Positions 24,895 through 37,315 of a stretch of DNA of 42,698 nt are shown here, piece by piece; within the stretch, counting starts at the first letter, position 1, and each line of letters starts with the position of its first letter. A program made the position numbers and the translations under genes. The notes below the pieces were generated by a model, which saw only the letters and a list, made by a program, of their open reading frames with translations, had not been told where the DNA came from and did not search any database. This DNA comes from Candidatus Latescibacterota bacterium. GTDB taxonomy: Bacteria; Latescibacterota; UBA2968; UBA8231. The DNA lies in assembly GCA_016187725.1 (NCBI GenBank), contig JACPJE010000215.1, forward strand, positions 1-42,698. Reading direction: 5' to 3'.

Positions 24895-25025
24895 CCTAGT
24901 CTCAAATTCGCGGTTTACGCGGTCTCAATTGGGGTAGGTGCAGGCGGGGGATTCAGGGAAGGTTTGCCACAATCTTGAAAGGCTTATGGATGTTGGATGA
25001 AATGTACGGTCAGGCCCTCAAAAGA

Positions 25026-25048
25026 GCAAGGGTTCTTGCCCCTTTTTT
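25026..25048 (+). terminator. Terminator-like hairpin just before trmJ
   Basis: GCAAG (25026-25030), loop GGTT, CTTGC (25035-25039), then CCC and six T. An alternative stem AAGGG/CCCTT overlaps it. It lies on the plus strand 25 bases before the trmJ start, where no upstream plus-strand gene exists. It may attenuate trmJ or end an unrecognised short RNA. The stem is short, so strength is uncertain. Confidence 0.45.
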
Positions 25049-25073
25049 GTCTCCCGTCTAAGTTAGGTGCACC

Positions 25074-25808
25074 ATGAACCCCCTCGACAATGTCAAAGTG
25101 GTGCTGGTCGAACCGGCCGTGCCAGGCAATATCGGTTCCACCGCCCGGGTGCTCAGGAATACCGGCATCTCCCGCCTGGCCCTGGTCAATCCCGGTAACT
25201 GGAACACCTCCGAGGCCCGCTGGCTGGCCCACGGCTCAGAGGAGATCCTCGACCGCTGCGAGGTCCATCCGGACCTGCCCAGCGCCCTGGCCGAAGCCCA
25301 GATCGTGGTGGGGACCACCCACCGTCTGGGGCGCTTCCGCCAGGTGAATTCCGCCCCCCGCCAGGCCATTGCCGAGCTGGCTTCCCTGGCCCATCACCAC
25401 CGCATCGCCGTGGTTTTCGGCCGGGAAAAGGACGGCCTGTGGCGCAGCGAATTGCAGCACTGCCACCAGCTCATCCGCTTCCCCACCGCCGTGGATCACC
25501 CCTCCCTCAACCTCTCCCACGCGGTGCTGCTCTTCGCCTACGAACTCTTCACTGCCCTGCGCATGGCCCGGCCGGCCCCGCGCCGGGACCTGGCCACTGC
25601 CGCCGAGCGCCAGCGCCTGCATCTCCACCTCAGCCGCGTCCTGGGTGGCATCGGCTTCCGGCCTTTCAACGGCGACCCGGAGAATTTCTCCAGGGTCCTG
25701 CACCGATTCCTCAACCGCAGCCGGATCGAGAGGCTGGATGCGGCGGTCATCCACAAGATCTGCAGTCAGATCGAAAAGTTCGCCGCCATCTGTGCCGGGG
25801 AGCGCCCC

Positions 25809-25814
<6 letters not shown>
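25074..25814 (+). CDS. trmJ: tRNA (Cm32/Um32) 2'-O-methyltransferase TrmJ-like
   Basis: 246 aa, SPOUT-class RNA methyltransferase. TrmJ methylates the ribose of residue 32 in the anticodon loop. Motif 1 is VPGNIGSTARVLRNTG, motif 2 VVFGREKDGLWRSEL, and motif 3 HPSLNLSHAVLLFAYEL, which makes the trefoil knot that binds S-adenosylmethionine. The C-terminal 70 residues form the helical extension seen in TrmJ (RLHLHLSRVLGGIGF, RIERLDAAVIHKICSQIE). The end overlaps the convergent hydrolase gene by 6 bases. Confidence 0.92.
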
Positions 25815-30626
<4,812 letters not shown>

Positions 30627-30629
30627 CGC

Positions 30630-31745
30630 CTATGGTTTCCCCTTGCCTTTGATGCGGGAGGGCACAAAGGGCAGCCTCACCACGGTGGCCCTGCGGGCCT
30701 TGCCCCTCAGGTCTAGCTGCAACTGCGCGCCGGGATTTCGGTAGTGGGGAGCGACGAAGGCCAGGGCTATGCCCCTCTGCAATACCGGAGAATAGGTGCC
30801 GCTGCTGACCTTACCGACCGCTTTCCCGCTGTAATCCAGCACGGTGAACTCTGGTCTGGGGATGCCTTGTTCGATCAGCTTGAGCCCCACCAGGCGCTGG
30901 TACCCCCCCCGGAGCTGCTGCTCCAGCAGGGCTTGCTTGCCGACAAAGTCCCCCGGCTTGCCCAGGGACAAGGTCCAGGCCAGGCCGGCTTCGAGCGGGG
31001 TGCGCTCCTCGCTCAGTTCGTGGCCGTACAGGCAGTAGCCCATCTCGGTGCGCAGCACGTCCCTGGCTCCCAATCCACAGGGCAGAGCCCCTTTATCCAG
31101 ACAGGCATCCCAGATCCTGGTCAGACGGTCCTGGCTGCAGAGGATTTCAAAGCCGTCCTCCCCCGTATAGCCGCTGCGGCTGATCAGCACCTCTTCACCC
31201 GCCAAAATCGAGGTGCGACATTGCAGGTATTCCAGTGTTGGGACCTGAGTCCCTCCCAGGCCGATGACCACCTGCTCAGCCTGGGGACCTTGCAGGGCGA
31301 GCATGCCGGTGGCCGGACTCCGGTCTTCGATCTCGACCCCGGTGAAGGAGCTGGCGTGCTGGCGTAGCCACTGCAGGTCGGTTTCCTGACGCGAGGCATT
31401 GACCACCAGCAGATACTCCAGGGGGGCCGGCCGGTAGACCAGCAGGTCATCCACCGCCTTCCCCCGGTCGTCGCACATCACCGAATAACACAAGTGCCCC
31501 AGCCCCAAACCGGCCAGATCGCGGGGCAGCAGGTACTGGAGAAAATCCTGGCTCCCCGGCCCCTTGACGGCGACCTGCCCCATGTGGGAGACATCGAAGA
31601 TCCCCACCCGGTGGCGCACGGCCTGGTGCTCTTCGCCGATGCCCCGGTACTGGACTGGCATTTCCCAACCGCCAAACTCGACCAGGCGCGCTCCGCTCTG
31701 CAAATGCGCCGCTCGCAGCGGGGTGTGCTTCAACTCAGGACTCAT
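30630..31745 (-). CDS. gcvT: Aminomethyltransferase (glycine cleavage T-protein)
   Basis: 371 aa from ATG 31745 (MSPELKHTPLRAAHLQSGAR). It takes the aminomethyl group from GcvH, releases ammonia and forms methylene-tetrahydrofolate. Motifs: VEFGGWEMPVQY, IFDVSHMGQVAVKGP, SRSGYTGEDGFEI, LGARDVLRTEMGYCLYGHEL, TPLEAGLAW and the C-terminal GKVSSGTYSPVL. It overlaps the coaE end by 11 bases and is followed at once by gcvP. Longer in-frame reading to 31847 lies inside coaE. Confidence 0.96.
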   Translation of the reverse strand: MSPELKHTPLRAAHLQSGARLVEFGGWEMPVQYRGIGEEHQAVRHRVGIFDVSHMGQVAVKGPGSQDFLQYLLPRDLAGLGLGHLCYSVMCDDRGKAVDDLLVYRPAPLEYLLVVNASRQETDLQWLRQHASSFTGVEIEDRSPATGMLALQGPQAEQVVIGLGGTQVPTLEYLQCRTSILAGEEVLISRSGYTGEDGFEILCSQDRLTRIWDACLDKGALPCGLGARDVLRTEMGYCLYGHELSEERTPLEAGLAWTLSLGKPGDFVGKQALLEQQLRGGYQRLVGLKLIEQGIPRPEFTVLDYSGKAVGKVSSGTYSPVLQRGIALAFVAPHYRNPGAQLQLDLRGKARRATVVRLPFVPSRIKGKGKP

Positions 31746-32358
31746 ACCCCCGATCCCTCCTCCCTTGCCAATTACGCAGGCCTTCCCACACCTTTTCAGC
31801 GGCAGCTTCCAACTCGCCGAGTGCGCCGGCATTGTGCACCACCACATCCGCGCGGGCGGCTTTTTCCTCGGCCGGCAGCTGCCAGGCCATGCGCTTTTCC
31901 ACCTCCTCAGGGCTCAATCCCTGGCGGGCGGCGGCCCGTCGGCGGCGCAGGTCTAGGGGAGCGTCGACCACCACGATGAGATCGAAGCGCTCCGCCACCC
32001 CCCACTCGAAGATCAGCGCGGCGTCGACGATCACCAATGGGTCCTGGGCCCCGGCCTGAGCCCGGGCGATCTCCTCCCAGAGCCGTTTTTCTAGGAAGGG
32101 CCGGACAATGCCGTTCAGCTGCTCAAAACCCTCCTGGCTGGCAAAGGCCAGTTTGCCCAGTTCCCTGCGGACCACCCTGCCCTGCGCATCGGCGATGTTG
32201 GCGCCAAAAACCCGCACCAGGGCCGCGCAGACCTCGGGTTCTTCGAGCACCTGGTGCCCGAGCCGGTCAGCGTCCACCAATACGGCGCCCCGCTGGGCCA
32301 GCAGATGGGCCAACGAGGACTTTCCCGAGCCGATGCTGCCGGTAATCCCTACCACCAT
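31735..32358 (-). CDS. coaE: Dephospho-CoA kinase
   Basis: 207 aa, usual length. The last step of coenzyme A synthesis phosphorylates the 3'-OH of dephospho-CoA. P-loop GITGSIGSGKSS, DADRLGHQV (substrate Asp), VRRELGKLAF, DAALIFEWG, VVDAPLDLRRRRAAAR and the C-terminal VVVHNAG. It leads the operon coaE-gcvT-gcvP-gmd-hydrolase from a promoter that diverges from clpP. Confidence 0.95.
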   Translation of the reverse strand: MVVGITGSIGSGKSSLAHLLAQRGAVLVDADRLGHQVLEEPEVCAALVRVFGANIADAQGRVVRRELGKLAFASQEGFEQLNGIVRPFLEKRLWEEIARAQAGAQDPLVIVDAALIFEWGVAERFDLIVVVDAPLDLRRRRAAARQGLSPEEVEKRMAWQLPAEEKAARADVVVHNAGALGELEAAAEKVWEGLRNWQGRRDRGYES

Positions 32359-32385
32359 GATGGAGTTGAACTTAAAAACGGGGAG

Positions 32386-32415
32386 AACCTACCCGCGCAC
32401 ATTTCCTGATGTCAA
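32386..32415 (-). promoter_or_regulatory. coaE: Sigma70-type promoter for the coaE operon
   Basis: On the minus strand, -35 TTGACA (32415-32410), 18-base spacer, -10 TAGGTT (32391-32386). The predicted start near 32379 is about 20 bases from the coaE ATG. The -10 is weaker than in the neighbouring clpP promoter. The two -35 boxes are 14 bases apart, back to back. Confidence 0.6.
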
Positions 32416-32429
32416 CGAAGCGCAGGCTA

Positions 32430-32458
32430 TTGACAGACCTGACCTTATCGAGTATCGT
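32430..32458 (+). promoter_or_regulatory. clpP: Sigma70-type promoter for clpP
   Basis: -35 TTGACA (32430-32435), 17-base spacer, -10 TATCGT (32453-32458). The predicted start near 32465 leaves a leader of about 28 nt and excludes the longer in-frame start at 32409. The boxes look housekeeping rather than heat-shock type. Confidence 0.7.
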
Positions 32459-32492
32459 TTTGCTGAACTTCACCCCCTACCCGGGCGGATCT

Positions 32493-33104
32493 ATGGCCAT
32501 CGTACCCATCGTAATCGAACAGACCGGACGCGGCGAGCGCGCCTACGACATCTTTTCGCGCCTGCTCAAGGAGCGGATCATCTTTCTGGGCACCCCCATC
32601 GATGATAACGAGGCCAACCTGATCATCGCCCAGTTGCTCTTCCTGGCCTCCGAGGATCCCAAGAAGGATATCTCTCTCTACATCAACAGCCCGGGGGGCA
32701 CCATCACCGACGGGCTGGCCATCTACGACACCATGCAGCACATCCCCTGCGACGTGGCCACCCTCTGCGTGGGCCAGGCCTTCAGCATGAGCGCCATCCT
32801 GCTGGCCGGGGGCGCCAAGGGCAAGCGCCACACCCTTCCCCACGCCCGCATCATGCTCCACCAGCCCTGGGGCGGCATCGGCGGCCAGGCCTCGGACATC
32901 CAGATCCATGCCCGGGAAATCGTCGAATGGCGCAGCCGGCTCAACCAGATCCTCGAACAGGATACCGGCCAACCGCTCGAGCGCATCGCCCAGGTGACCG
33001 AGCGGAACTACTTCCTCTCTCCCGAAGAAGCCAAGGATTTCGGCCTCATCGACGGCATCCTCCACTCGGCCTCGGCCCTTTCCCCTCCCCAGCCCTCCAC
33101 CTGA
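32493..33104 (+). CDS. clpP: ATP-dependent Clp protease proteolytic subunit with Asn in the catalytic triad
   Basis: 203 aa from ATG 32493 ([20 protein letters not shown]). ClpP forms a 14-subunit serine protease barrel fed by ClpX or ClpA/C. The oxyanion strand [11 protein letters not shown], Ser98 in [12 protein letters not shown] and His123 in [10 protein letters not shown] are normal. The third residue is not: where E. coli has Asp in ERDRFLS, this protein reads [18 protein letters not shown] with Asn172 (codon AAC). By family knowledge this weakens activity in homomers; as I recall, Listeria ClpP1 has the same Ser-His-Asn triad and works in mixed barrels. A second clpP copy may therefore exist elsewhere. 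clpX lies 1.4 kb away on the other strand. Confidence 0.95.
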   Translation: MAIVPIVIEQTGRGERAYDIFSRLLKERIIFLGTPIDDNEANLIIAQLLFLASEDPKKDISLYINSPGGTITDGLAIYDTMQHIPCDVATLCVGQAFSMSAILLAGGAKGKRHTLPHARIMLHQPWGGIGGQASDIQIHAREIVEWRSRLNQILEQDTGQPLERIAQVTERNYFLSPEEAKDFGLIDGILHSASALSPPQPST

Positions 33105-33141
33105 AGCAGGCCCATATCGACAGAGGCGACCAGTATCTCGC

Positions 33142-34464
33142 TCATCGGCAACCCTCGGTGAGGTCGAAGGGAAAGGGGATTACCTCATCGATGACTGCTG
33201 CATCCCCCATCAGCATGACCAAGCGGTCTACCCCCAGGGCCATGCCTCCGGCCGGGGGCATGCCTTGTTCCATCATCTGCAGGAATTCCTCGTCCTGGGG
33301 ATGCAAGGGGTACCCCTGCTCCTCCCGTCTGAGGCGTTCGCTGCCAAAGCGCCGGCGCTGTTCCCGCGGATCGTTCAATTCGGTGAACCCATTGGCCAGC
33401 TCCAGTCCCCCCACATAGGCTTCCACCCTTTCGGCCACCTGCCCATCTGCGGCGATCTTGGCCAGTGCCGCCATGCAGGCAGGGTAGTCCTTGAGCAGCA
33501 CCGGCTTTCCAAGGGCCAGGGCAGGTTCGACCTTTTCCAGAAAAACCTTGAAGAAAATCTCTTCCCAGGAGTCGCCAGTGTCAACACTGGGGCAGTTGCC
33601 CCTCGCCTGGCGAAGGAATACCTCGCGTGAAGAAGCGAAATCCAGGTTCAACCCGGCGAAGCGCCTGAAGGCCTCCTGCACGGTCAGCCTGATCCAGGGG
33701 GGAGCCAGCTCCACTTGGCGCCCCTGATATTCCAGCTGGGTGGTTCCGCGCACCGCCCTGCTCACCGCAGCCACCAGCCGCTCCACGTCCGCCATGATTT
33801 CCTCGTAACTGGCGTAGGCCCGGTACCACTCCAGCATGGTGAACTCAGGATGGTGCAATGCCGAGCGCTCGCCGTTGCGGAAGGCGCGGCTCAACTGAAA
33901 GATGCGCCCGCAGCCGGTTCCCAGCAGGCGTTTCATGTGCAGCTCGGGAGAACTGACCAGACAGCAGGCCTCGGCAGTTCCTCCCCTGAATTCCGTCTCG
34001 AAGAGCAAAAGGTGGGCTTCCTGCCCCGGCGCGCGGACCAGGATCGGGGTCTCCACCTCCAGGAAATCCTCCTCTGCGAAGTAGTTCCGGATGGCTCGCA
34101 TCACCCTGGCCCGCAGAGCGAGGACGGACCGCAGCTCGCCGTTTTTCTGCTCTCGGTGCGCCCCCTCCCCCTCCCCCGGAGGGCGAAGGGCCGGCGCCAG
34201 CACCTTCAGCTTCTCCACCCGTAGTACCCCCCCGCGAATCTGGCCCTCCAGCTCGGCGATATCGCCGCAGTGCAAACCAGCAGCGGGGGTATCCCAGAGG
34301 CAGGGAACCTGGCCGCGGCCATCGCCCAGCAATCCCCCCTGGTCGCTGCACTCGATGAGGCGCCCGTGGAGACGGACCCATCCCCCCTCCTCTGGCAGGG
34401 AGTCGATCCCGTGCGTCGCGGGGAGGCAACGGGTGGGGTAAGGAGGATTGATGCGGAGTTCCAC
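33142..34464 (-). CDS. epmA: EpmA-like class II lysyl synthetase (EF-P lysyltransferase) with N-terminal extension
   Basis: 440 aa. The C-terminal 320 residues match the EpmA/GenX and LysS class II core: motif 1 VMRAIRNYFAEEDFLEVETP, motif 2 FQLSRAFRNGERSALHHPEF followed by TMLEWYRAY, and motif 3 GMALGVDRLVMLMGDAAV ending EVIPFPF. EpmA attaches (R)-beta-lysine to elongation factor P. E. coli EpmA is about 325 aa and lacks an anticodon domain; here residues 28-95 look like a short OB-fold strand set (WVRLHGRLIECSD, GDIAELEGQIRGGVLRVEKL). It may therefore be a hybrid between LysS and EpmA. The only in-frame start is a GTG, 4 bases after the clpX terminator and without a ribosome site. Confidence 0.85.
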   Translation of the reverse strand: MELRINPPYPTRCLPATHGIDSLPEEGGWVRLHGRLIECSDQGGLLGDGRGQVPCLWDTPAAGLHCGDIAELEGQIRGGVLRVEKLKVLAPALRPPGEGEGAHREQKNGELRSVLALRARVMRAIRNYFAEEDFLEVETPILVRAPGQEAHLLLFETEFRGGTAEACCLVSSPELHMKRLLGTGCGRIFQLSRAFRNGERSALHHPEFTMLEWYRAYASYEEIMADVERLVAAVSRAVRGTTQLEYQGRQVELAPPWIRLTVQEAFRRFAGLNLDFASSREVFLRQARGNCPSVDTGDSWEEIFFKVFLEKVEPALALGKPVLLKDYPACMAALAKIAADGQVAERVEAYVGGLELANGFTELNDPREQRRRFGSERLRREEQGYPLHPQDEEFLQMMEQGMPPAGGMALGVDRLVMLMGDAAVIDEVIPFPFDLTEGCR

Positions 34465-34468
34465 AGGT

Positions 34469-34505
34469 AAAAAAAAGCCTATACGCCCCTGGCGGGCTTA
34501 TAGGC
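34469..34505 (-). terminator. Rho-independent terminator after clpX
   Basis: On the minus strand, GCCTATA (34505-34499) pairs with TATAGGC (34483-34477); an inner GCCC/GGGC pair extends the stem, and eight T follow (34476-34469). It is a strong classical terminator 22 bases after the clpX stop. It ends only 4 bases before the epmA-like start codon, so epmA expression would need read-through or initiation inside the hairpin. Confidence 0.88.
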
Positions 34506-34527
34506 CGGCTGGTGTCTGAGGGGTGGC

Positions 34528-35754
34528 TCAGGCCCGCTTTTTCTTGGAAACCAGGGTGGGAGGACCTTTGGCCTCGATAAATTCCCGGGTGATGGTGCAC
34601 TCCTTGACGTCGGAACAGGAGGGCAACTCGTACATGATCTCGAACATGGACTTCTCCAGCACCGCCCTCAAACCCCTGGCTCCCATGGCTTTGGCCTGAG
34701 CCAGTTCGACGATCTTCGCCAGGGCGTCCTCCTGGAAATGGAGGGTCATGCCATCCATCTCAAAGAGCTTCTGGTACTGGCGGATCAGGGCATTGCGCGG
34801 TTTGATCAGGATGTCGAGGAGGGCTGAATTGCTGAGGGGCTGGAGCACGCTGAGCACCGGCAGACGGCCGATGAGTTCGGGGATCATGCCGAACTGAATC
34901 AGATCCTCGGGCTCCACCCGCGACAACACCCGGGTGGTGCTGACCTGGGGCACCTGCTCCTGGACGCCAAAACCCATGGCTCGCTGCCCCAGGCGCTGAC
35001 CGACGATCTTATCCAGCCCGTCGAAAGCCCCGCCGCAGATGAAGAGGATATTGCGGGTGTTGATCTGGACCAGGGGTTGTTCGGGGTGTTTGCGCCCCCC
35101 TTTGGGCGGCACCCCGGAGATGGTCCCCTCGAGAATCTTCAGCAGTTCCTGCTGCACTCCTTCGCCGGAGACATCGCGGGTGATGGAGGGATTGCCCGAC
35201 TTGCGAGCGATCTTGTCGATCTCGTCGATGAAGAGGATGCCCCGCTCGGCCTTGCCCACGTCGTACTCGGCGGCCTGCAGGATGCGCACCAGGATATTCT
35301 CCACGTCCTCCCCCACGTACCCGGCTTCGGTGAGCACCGTGGCATCGACGATGGCAAAGGGCACCTGCAGGATGCGCGCCAGGGTTTCTGCCATCAAGGT
35401 CTTGCCGGTTCCCGTGGGGCCGATGAGCAGGATATTGCTCTTGGCCAGTTCCACGTCGGAGGTCCCGGAGTAGATGCGCTTGTAGTGGTTGTAGACGGCA
35501 ACCGACAGGGCTTTCTTGGCGCGCTCCTGGCCGATCACGTGTTCGTCGAGGTGGGCCTTGATTTCGGCGGGCTTGGGCAGGGGGCCGCCGTTGAGCCTGG
35601 GTTCCTGGCGGTTTTCCTCCTCGAGCACCTCATTGCAGAGCACCACGCACTCGTTGCAGATATGGACCGAGGGGCCGGTGATCAGCTTCTCGACCTGGTT
35701 GTACCCTTTGCCACAGAAGGAGCAGGTAACCTCGTTGCGCGGCTTCTTGAGCAT
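34528..35754 (-). CDS. clpX: ATP-dependent Clp protease ATP-binding subunit ClpX
   Basis: 408 aa. Hexameric AAA+ unfoldase that recognises and threads substrates into ClpP. N-terminal zinc domain with four Cys ([10 protein letters not shown] .. [10 protein letters not shown]), Walker [13 protein letters not shown], pore loop GYVGED, Walker [14 protein letters not shown] loop (GGRKHPEQP), and sensor 2/lid ([14 protein letters not shown]). The ClpP-docking IGF loop reads MGFGVQ, a conservative variant, so docking to ClpP is expected. It follows the cold-shock-domain gene by 40 bases and is closed by a strong terminator. clpP is not in the same operon but lies close by in the opposite direction. 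Confidence 0.97.
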   Translation of the reverse strand: MLKKPRNEVTCSFCGKGYNQVEKLITGPSVHICNECVVLCNEVLEEENRQEPRLNGGPLPKPAEIKAHLDEHVIGQERAKKALSVAVYNHYKRIYSGTSDVELAKSNILLIGPTGTGKTLMAETLARILQVPFAIVDATVLTEAGYVGEDVENILVRILQAAEYDVGKAERGILFIDEIDKIARKSGNPSITRDVSGEGVQQELLKILEGTISGVPPKGGRKHPEQPLVQINTRNILFICGGAFDGLDKIVGQRLGQRAMGFGVQEQVPQVSTTRVLSRVEPEDLIQFGMIPELIGRLPVLSVLQPLSNSALLDILIKPRNALIRQYQKLFEMDGMTLHFQEDALAKIVELAQAKAMGARGLRAVLEKSMFEIMYELPSCSDVKECTITREFIEAKGPPTLVSKKKRA

Positions 35755-35794
35755 GCGTCGGTGACGTTCCTTTCCTGTTGCCCCTGAGAAGTGC

Positions 35795-36400
35795 TCAGTT
35801 GTCCCCCGGCGGAACTGCCTCCGGCGCTTCAGCCATTTCGGCTACGGGCGAAGCCTGGGTTTCTGCGCGCGCATCCTCCGGCGGCGGTCCGGCCTCGGCA
35901 CTGGCGGCCTGGGTTTCTCCTGGGGGGGTATCCCTGCCGGCCTTCATCACATTGATCGCCTGAAACCCCTTGGCCGTCTTGGTGACCATGAACTCCACTT
36001 CATCTCCCTGGACCAGGCTGCGGTCCCAGGAGGAGATGTCGCGCCAGTGGACAAAGACATCGGTGTTGCTGTCCGTCGAGATGAACCCATATCCCTTGTC
36101 GTTGTTGAACCACTTGACCTTGCCCTTGATCCAATTGTTCTCGACCAGCCCTTCTCCGGCTGGAGCCGGCGCACTTTCCACCGGGCTCTTGAGGGGCTTG
36201 CCGCTTTCCAGTTCGAGCACCCTTTCGCTGAGTTGGCGCTTGAAGCCCTCTCCACCCTCGGTTCCAGCCACCAGCCACTCAAAGCCCGCAAACAGCCCCA
36301 AGATGTACGGGCTGTCCATTCCGTAGAGTTTTCTGGCCTGACAGATCTTTTCCGCCAGGGCTGAGAGTTGCGCCTGATCTAGTACCGCCGAGACAGCCAA
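35795..36400 (-). CDS. Cold-shock-domain protein with extra N- and C-terminal regions
   Basis: 201 aa starting at TTG 36400 with AGGAGG ten bases upstream. The CSD is at about 91-155: [16 protein letters not shown] (RNP1 KGYGFI) and [12 protein letters not shown] (RNP2 VFVHW), then [20 protein letters not shown]. CSDs bind single-stranded RNA or DNA. Before it lie about 70 residues of predicted helix ([19 protein letters not shown]) that resemble nothing I know; after it comes a 45-residue Pro/Ala/Glu-rich disordered tail. Ordinary Csp proteins are about 70 aa, so this is an expanded form. It has a strong promoter and probably carries clpX on its transcript. Confidence 0.87.
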   Translation of the reverse strand: MAVSAVLDQAQLSALAEKICQARKLYGMDSPYILGLFAGFEWLVAGTEGGEGFKRQLSERVLELESGKPLKSPVESAPAPAGEGLVENNWIKGKVKWFNNDKGYGFISTDSNTDVFVHWRDISSWDRSLVQGDEVEFMVTKTAKGFQAINVMKAGRDTPPGETQAASAEAGPPPEDARAETQASPVAEMAEAPEAVPPGDN

Positions 36401-36468
36401 GGATATCTATCCTCCTGTTATTGTCGAAGCTATCCTTTTACCCCACCACCGGACCTATATCGTCAGAA

Positions 36469-36497
36469 TTAATAGCATCTCTTTGGCGTTTTGTCAA
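36469..36497 (-). promoter_or_regulatory. Sigma70-type promoter for the cold-shock-domain gene and clpX
   Basis: On the minus strand, -35 TTGACA (36497-36492), 17-base spacer, -10 TATTAA (36474-36469). The predicted start near 36462 gives a leader of about 60 nt. That leader contains GGATAGC and AGGAGGATAGATATCC just before the TTG start. No classical cold-box was recognised. Confidence 0.75.
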
Positions 36498-36502
36498 CAG
36501 CG

Positions 36503-37315
36503 CTACCCTGCCCTGTACCCCTTGATTCCCCGGTAGATGGTCTGGGTGCTGACCTTCAGGATCCCGGTCAGCGGCACGGCGATCAGCATCCCCATGATGC
36601 CCAGCAACTGGCTGCCGATGGACACCACCAGCATCACCAGCATGGGGTGCAGGTCCACGCTCTTGGCGACGATGAGGGGCTGCACCACCAGATTGTCGAG
36701 CATCTGGATGATGGCGAAGGCGATGATCACGTAGAGCACCATGGTACCCCCTCCTCCGGTGCTGAGCGCCACCACCGAAGCCGTGATCCCGCCGATCAGC
36801 GGCCCCAGGTAGGGGATCATGTTGGCCATGCCCGCCATCAATCCGATGGGGATGGCATTGGGCAGCCCGATGAGGGAAAGGGCGACCACCGACAGCAGGG
36901 CCACAATGCCAGTCTCCAGCATCTGGCCGCGCAGATACCCGCCGATCTGCCCGTTGATCTGGTAGATCAGGTTCAGACACAGCTCGAAATGGGCATTGGG
37001 GACCAGTTCGATCAACTCGTGGGTCAGGCGTCTTCCCTCTTTGAGAAAAAAGAAGACCGCAAAGGGCACGATGACCAGCAGGGCCAGGCCGGAGAAGACC
37101 CCCTCCATGAAGGCGCTCGACTTGCCTACCAGGGTATTCATCATCTCCCTCCCCTTGTCCTTGACCAATCCCTCCAGATCCACATCCGTCCCCAGGGAGG
37201 ACTGCACCATGGGCTGGAGTTCGCTGGCCTCCTCGCTCATCCGGGTGATGATGCTGGGCCCTGCTTTGCCGAAATCGATGCCCCCCAGGGAAAATTCGAG
37301 GGGTGGGGAGGTCAC
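36503..37315 (-). CDS. AI-2E/PerM family permease, C-terminal part
   Basis: 270 aa from a GTG that overlaps the end of the preceding ORF (GTGA, 37312-37315). Residues 1-65 are the amphipathic periplasmic helices of the family. Then follow membrane segments: GVFSGLALLVIVPFAVFFFL, TGIVALLSVVALSLIGLP, MIPYLGPLIGGITASVVAL (with the conserved P-Y-x-G-P), VLYVIIAFAIIQMLDNLVVQ and the last pair ending LIAVPLTGILKV. It lacks the first three helices, which the upstream ORF supplies in another frame. The two ORFs together make one complete permease, so this is half of a split gene or the product of frameshifting. Confidence 0.85.
   Translation of the reverse strand: MTSPPLEFSLGGIDFGKAGPSIITRMSEEASELQPMVQSSLGTDVDLEGLVKDKGREMMNTLVGKSSAFMEGVFSGLALLVIVPFAVFFFLKEGRRLTHELIELVPNAHFELCLNLIYQINGQIGGYLRGQMLETGIVALLSVVALSLIGLPNAIPIGLMAGMANMIPYLGPLIGGITASVVALSTGGGGTMVLYVIIAFAIIQMLDNLVVQPLIVAKSVDLHPMLVMLVVSIGSQLLGIMGMLIAVPLTGILKVSTQTIYRGIKGYRAG

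Noticed and set aside
24821-25073. 6S RNA, SRP RNA or a riboswitch in the exporter/trmJ gap
   Set aside because: The hairpins are short, and none of the conserved cores of these RNAs could be identified.
32409-33104. ClpP start at 32409 with 28 more residues
   Set aside because: That stretch contains the -35 and -10 boxes of the clpP promoter.
34451-34519. A 22-codon plus-strand ORF (basic, MRSSTGKKK start) with a perfect AAGGAGG five bases upstream
   Set aside because: It runs through the clpX terminator hairpin, and its ribosome site is the complement of CCTCC inside the epmA-like coding start. No promoter or conservation evidence; probably chance.
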